This document shows positions 62,084-64,000 of a DNA stretch of 64,000 bases, piece after piece. The DNA is from Lysobacter sp. cf310. GTDB lineage: Bacteria; Pseudomonadota; Gammaproteobacteria; Xanthomonadales; Xanthomonadaceae. The position numbers were made by a program, and so were the translations under genes. The stretch is taken from assembly GCF_900114355.1 (NCBI RefSeq), contig NZ_FOSS01000004.1, positions 572,577 through 636,576 of the forward strand, written 5' to 3'. A model generated the notes under the pieces. That model ran no database searches. It was not told the origin of the DNA and worked only from the letters and a program-made list of their open reading frames with translations. The number at the start of each line of letters is the position of its first letter. Positions within the stretch are counted from its first letter, which is position 1.

Positions 62084-62107
62084 AAACCCTTGACCTGAAT
62101 AGGGTTT
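62084..62107. promoter_or_regulatory. Inverted repeat between the M23 and tyrS genes
   Basis: AAACCCT (62084-62090) and AGGGTTT (62101-62107) are exact reverse complements separated by 10 bases. The gap between the divergent genes is AT-rich here. TTGACC at 62090-62095 overlaps the repeat and could be a -35 for tyrS, although no good -10 was found. Confidence 0.45.
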
Positions 62108-62207
62108 TTGTCCGCCAGACAATGCGGTAACGTTTAACTCCTTGTTAACTCCATTCATTGACCGCGGTCGCATTCCGGCGCCCGCGTCCGCCAGCCGAGT
62201 CCCTCCT

Positions 62208-63434
62208 TTGTCCGCTCCCAGCCCCGCCTCCGTCCAAGACGCCCTCGACCTGATCCGCCGCGGCACCGACGAGATCCTCAAGCTCGACGAGCTCGAGGCC
62301 CGTCTCAAGCTCGGCCGCCCCCTGCGGATCAAGGCCGGCTTCGACCCGACCGCGCCCGACCTGCACATCGGCCATACGGTCCTGCTCAACAAGATGCGCC
62401 AGTTCCAGGACCTGGGGCATCAGGTGATCTTTTTGATCGGCGATTTCACCGGAATGATCGGCGACCCGACCGGCAAGAACGTCACCCGCAAACCGCTGAC
62501 CCGCGAGGACGTGCTGGCCAACGCCCAGACCTACGCCGACCAGGTGTTCAAGGTGCTGGATCGCGACAAGACCGAGGTCCGTTTCAACTCCGAATGGTTC
62601 GGCAAGATGAGCGCGGCCGACATGATCCGTCTGGCCGGTCAGCACACGGTCGCGCGCATGCTCGAACGCGACGATTTCGCCAAGCGCTATGCGGCCCAGC
62701 AATCGATCGCGATCCACGAGTTCCTGTATCCGCTGGTGCAGGGCTACGACTCGGTCGCGCTGGAGTGCGACGTCGAGCTCGGCGGCACCGATCAGAAGTT
62801 CAACCTGCTGATGGGCCGCGGCCTGCAGGAGCACCACGGCCAGCCGGCCCAGATCGTGCTGACCATGCCCCTGCTGGAAGGCCTGGACGGCGTCAACAAG
62901 ATGTCCAAGTCGCTGGGCAACTACATCGGCATCAACGAGCCGGCGATCGACATCGTCACCAAGACCATGAAGATTGACGACGTGCTGATGTGGCGCTGGA
63001 TCGACCTGCTCAGTTTCGACATCTCGATCGCCGATGCCGCGCGTTTCAAGGCCGAAATCGAGGCCGGAACGCTCAATCCGCGCGATCTCAAGCTGCGTCT
63101 GGCGCGCGAGCTGGCGGCGCGTTTCCACGGCGCGGACGCGGCCGAAACCGCGGTCGCGGGCTGGAATGCGGCCGTGCGCGGCGAGGGCGACACCGCCTCC
63201 CTGCCCTTGACCGATGTGGTCGTGCCGGCCGAAGGCCTGCGCATCGCCGCCTTGTTGACCGCGGCCGGGCTCACGCCCAGCAATTCCGAAGCCAACCGCA
63301 AGCTCAAGGAGCGCGCGGTGCGCATCGACGGCGAGCTCGTCGAGGACGCGCAACACGTGTATGCGCCCGGTTTCGAAGGCGTGCTCGCGGTCGGCAAGCG
63401 CACCTTTGCGCGCGTGCGCCTGATCGCCGGCTGA
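62208..63434 (+). CDS. tyrS: Tyrosyl-tRNA synthetase
   Basis: The product has 408 aa from a TTG at 62208, which gives a short N-terminus ([15 protein letters not shown]) like relatives; an earlier in-frame TTG at 62142 would add 22 residues. HIGH is present in [10 protein letters not shown] near residue 52, KMSKS in [11 protein letters not shown] near 233, and an S4-type RNA-binding domain forms the C-terminus ([18 protein letters not shown]). The sequence belongs to the TyrZ-like group with HIGH rather than HVGH. It is the last protein gene before the rRNA operon. The start codon is uncertain. Confidence 0.93.
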   Translation: MSAPSPASVQDALDLIRRGTDEILKLDELEARLKLGRPLRIKAGFDPTAPDLHIGHTVLLNKMRQFQDLGHQVIFLIGDFTGMIGDPTGKNVTRKPLTREDVLANAQTYADQVFKVLDRDKTEVRFNSEWFGKMSAADMIRLAGQHTVARMLERDDFAKRYAAQQSIAIHEFLYPLVQGYDSVALECDVELGGTDQKFNLLMGRGLQEHHGQPAQIVLTMPLLEGLDGVNKMSKSLGNYIGINEPAIDIVTKTMKIDDVLMWRWIDLLSFDISIADAARFKAEIEAGTLNPRDLKLRLARELAARFHGADAAETAVAGWNAAVRGEGDTASLPLTDVVVPAEGLRIAALLTAAGLTPSNSEANRKLKERAVRIDGELVEDAQHVYAPGFEGVLAVGKRTFARVRLIAG

Positions 63435-63485
63435 GGCCGGCGAAAAAACTTTCGCAAAAATCCGCTTTCGGGCTTCCCAAATCCG

Positions 63486-63501
63486 TTGTGCATGTGCACA
63501 A
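63486..63501. promoter_or_regulatory. Perfect palindrome between tyrS and the rrn promoters
   Basis: TTGTGCA (63486-63492), TG, TGCACAA (63495-63501) is an exact inverted repeat. Its position ~70 bases upstream of the first rrn promoter would suit an activator or repressor site. The protein that binds is unknown. Confidence 0.5.
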
Positions 63502-63567
63502 TGCGCGCCCCGCCAAGCTGCATTGATTGAGCACGGCGGGGCGGATCGAAAGCGGCATCGAAAACGG

Positions 63568-63595
63568 TTGACGGATTCGGAGGCTGCTGTAAGAT
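63568..63595 (+). promoter_or_regulatory. rrn promoter P1
   Basis: -35 TTGACG (63568-63573) and -10 TAAGAT (63590-63595) are separated by 16 bases. Sequence and geometry are the same as in the second promoter about 106 bases downstream. Confidence 0.75.
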
Positions 63596-63673
63596 GCGCG
63601 GCCCACCAGACGGGACGGCTTCAGGGCCTGAACGGAACGGCGGGAAGCGGTAGAAAAAAGGTTTCGCAGGGTG

Positions 63674-63701
63674 TTGACGGTCGCGAAATCTGCTGTAAGA
63701 T
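63674..63701 (+). promoter_or_regulatory. rrn promoter P2
   Basis: -35 TTGACG (63674-63679) and -10 TAAGAT (63696-63701), also 16 bases apart, preceded by an A-rich run (GTAGAAAAAAGG) that could be an UP element. Both promoters share CTGCTGTAAGATG around the -10. Confidence 0.78.
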
Positions 63702-63762
63702 GTGCGGCTCCCTCGGGCACTTTGGTGACGAGGTCGGAACAAGGCGCTGAGGCCAGTTCCTA

Positions 63763-63774
63763 TGATCTTTGACA
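63763..63774 (+). promoter_or_regulatory. BoxA-like antitermination site in the rrn leader
   Basis: TGATCTTTGACA is close to the boxA consensus TGCTCTTTAACA and lies about 180 bases before 16S, where Nus-factor antitermination sites normally occur. Confidence 0.6.
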
Positions 63775-63954
63775 GTGTGCGCAGGTGACTTGTGCGGGCG
63801 TCTGGCCGGTGGTGTTAGTCCATCAGCAGACGTTCGTAACAGAGTCCAAATGAAGCAAGAAAGCATGCAAATGCGAGTAAACGTGTAATTCGGGCTCAGG
63901 AGCGACGACTGCACTCAAAGCATTAGATTGGTACTTCGGTACTGGTCGAAAATT

Positions 63955-64000
<46 letters not shown>

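Overview
The window is high-GC, gene-dense bacterial chromosome and looks like a Xanthomonadaceae genome, most likely Lysobacter or a close relative. The evidence is the oleB-oleC-oleD order, the coaC-coaB-dut-algC order with a membrane-anchored long AlgC, a glyoxylate-shunt pair controlled by a divergent LysR gene, an M72-type secreted protease, a RiPP gene set that I associate with xanthomonads, and dispersed short intergenic repeats. The right end enters a 16S rRNA gene at about 63955. The genus is an inference.

Layout. 1-4850: end of an unidentified gene, a PLD-fold protein, then oleB, oleC and oleD for long-chain olefin synthesis (oleA is not in the window). 4943-7520: a DUF1328-type membrane protein and ubiJ-ubiB (ubiquinone). 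7543-14703: a repeat element, an M16 protease, truC, a DUF2059 protein, arfB, an acyltransferase and a glycosyltransferase. 14704-15473: a 770-base block of repeats and hairpins without genes. 15474-19666: lysR and the glyoxylate shunt genes aceB and aceA. 19920-25197: the most interesting region, with a cNMP-binding/GGDEF protein, a class III nucleotidyl cyclase with a TPR-like tail, a nitrile-hydratase-leader-like precursor peptide on the opposite strand, and a SagB-like dehydrogenase. Together they form a putative RiPP modification locus without YcaO or LanM-type enzymes. 25547-28715: five paralogous small secreted proteins in tandem, all with a C-x14-C pair.

28875-31182: an SDR/VOC/membrane-protein operon divergent from a TetR regulator across a good palindromic operator. 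31402-33809: comM, ubiK and a P-II gene. 34170-34421: a small ORF whose N-terminal half looks like a class III lanthipeptide precursor (two SxxSxxC motifs) and whose C-terminal half looks like the tail of an FtsX-type permease. 34438-37895: a LysR/YeiH pair and two unknown exported proteins. 38305-46304: an M72 protease, speE, an M48 protease, speA, a YciI protein, a beta-hydroxyacid dehydrogenase and a membrane protein. 46305-46890: more repeats. 46891-54412: an SPOR protein, argS, radC, coaC and coaB as two separate genes, dut and algC. 54539-63434: a DUF4124-like protein, pyrE, a GNAT enzyme, exonuclease III, ampG, a small RHH-like protein, anmK, an M23 peptidase and tyrS. 63486-64000: tandem rrn promoters, a boxA-like site and the start of 16S rRNA.

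Functional themes are envelope and peptidoglycan recycling (ampG, anmK, M23, SPOR, algC, acyltransferase, GT2), ubiquinone assembly (ubiJ, ubiB, ubiK), polyamine synthesis (speA, speE) and cyclic-nucleotide signalling next to a RiPP locus. All family calls were made by reading translated sequence without database searches.
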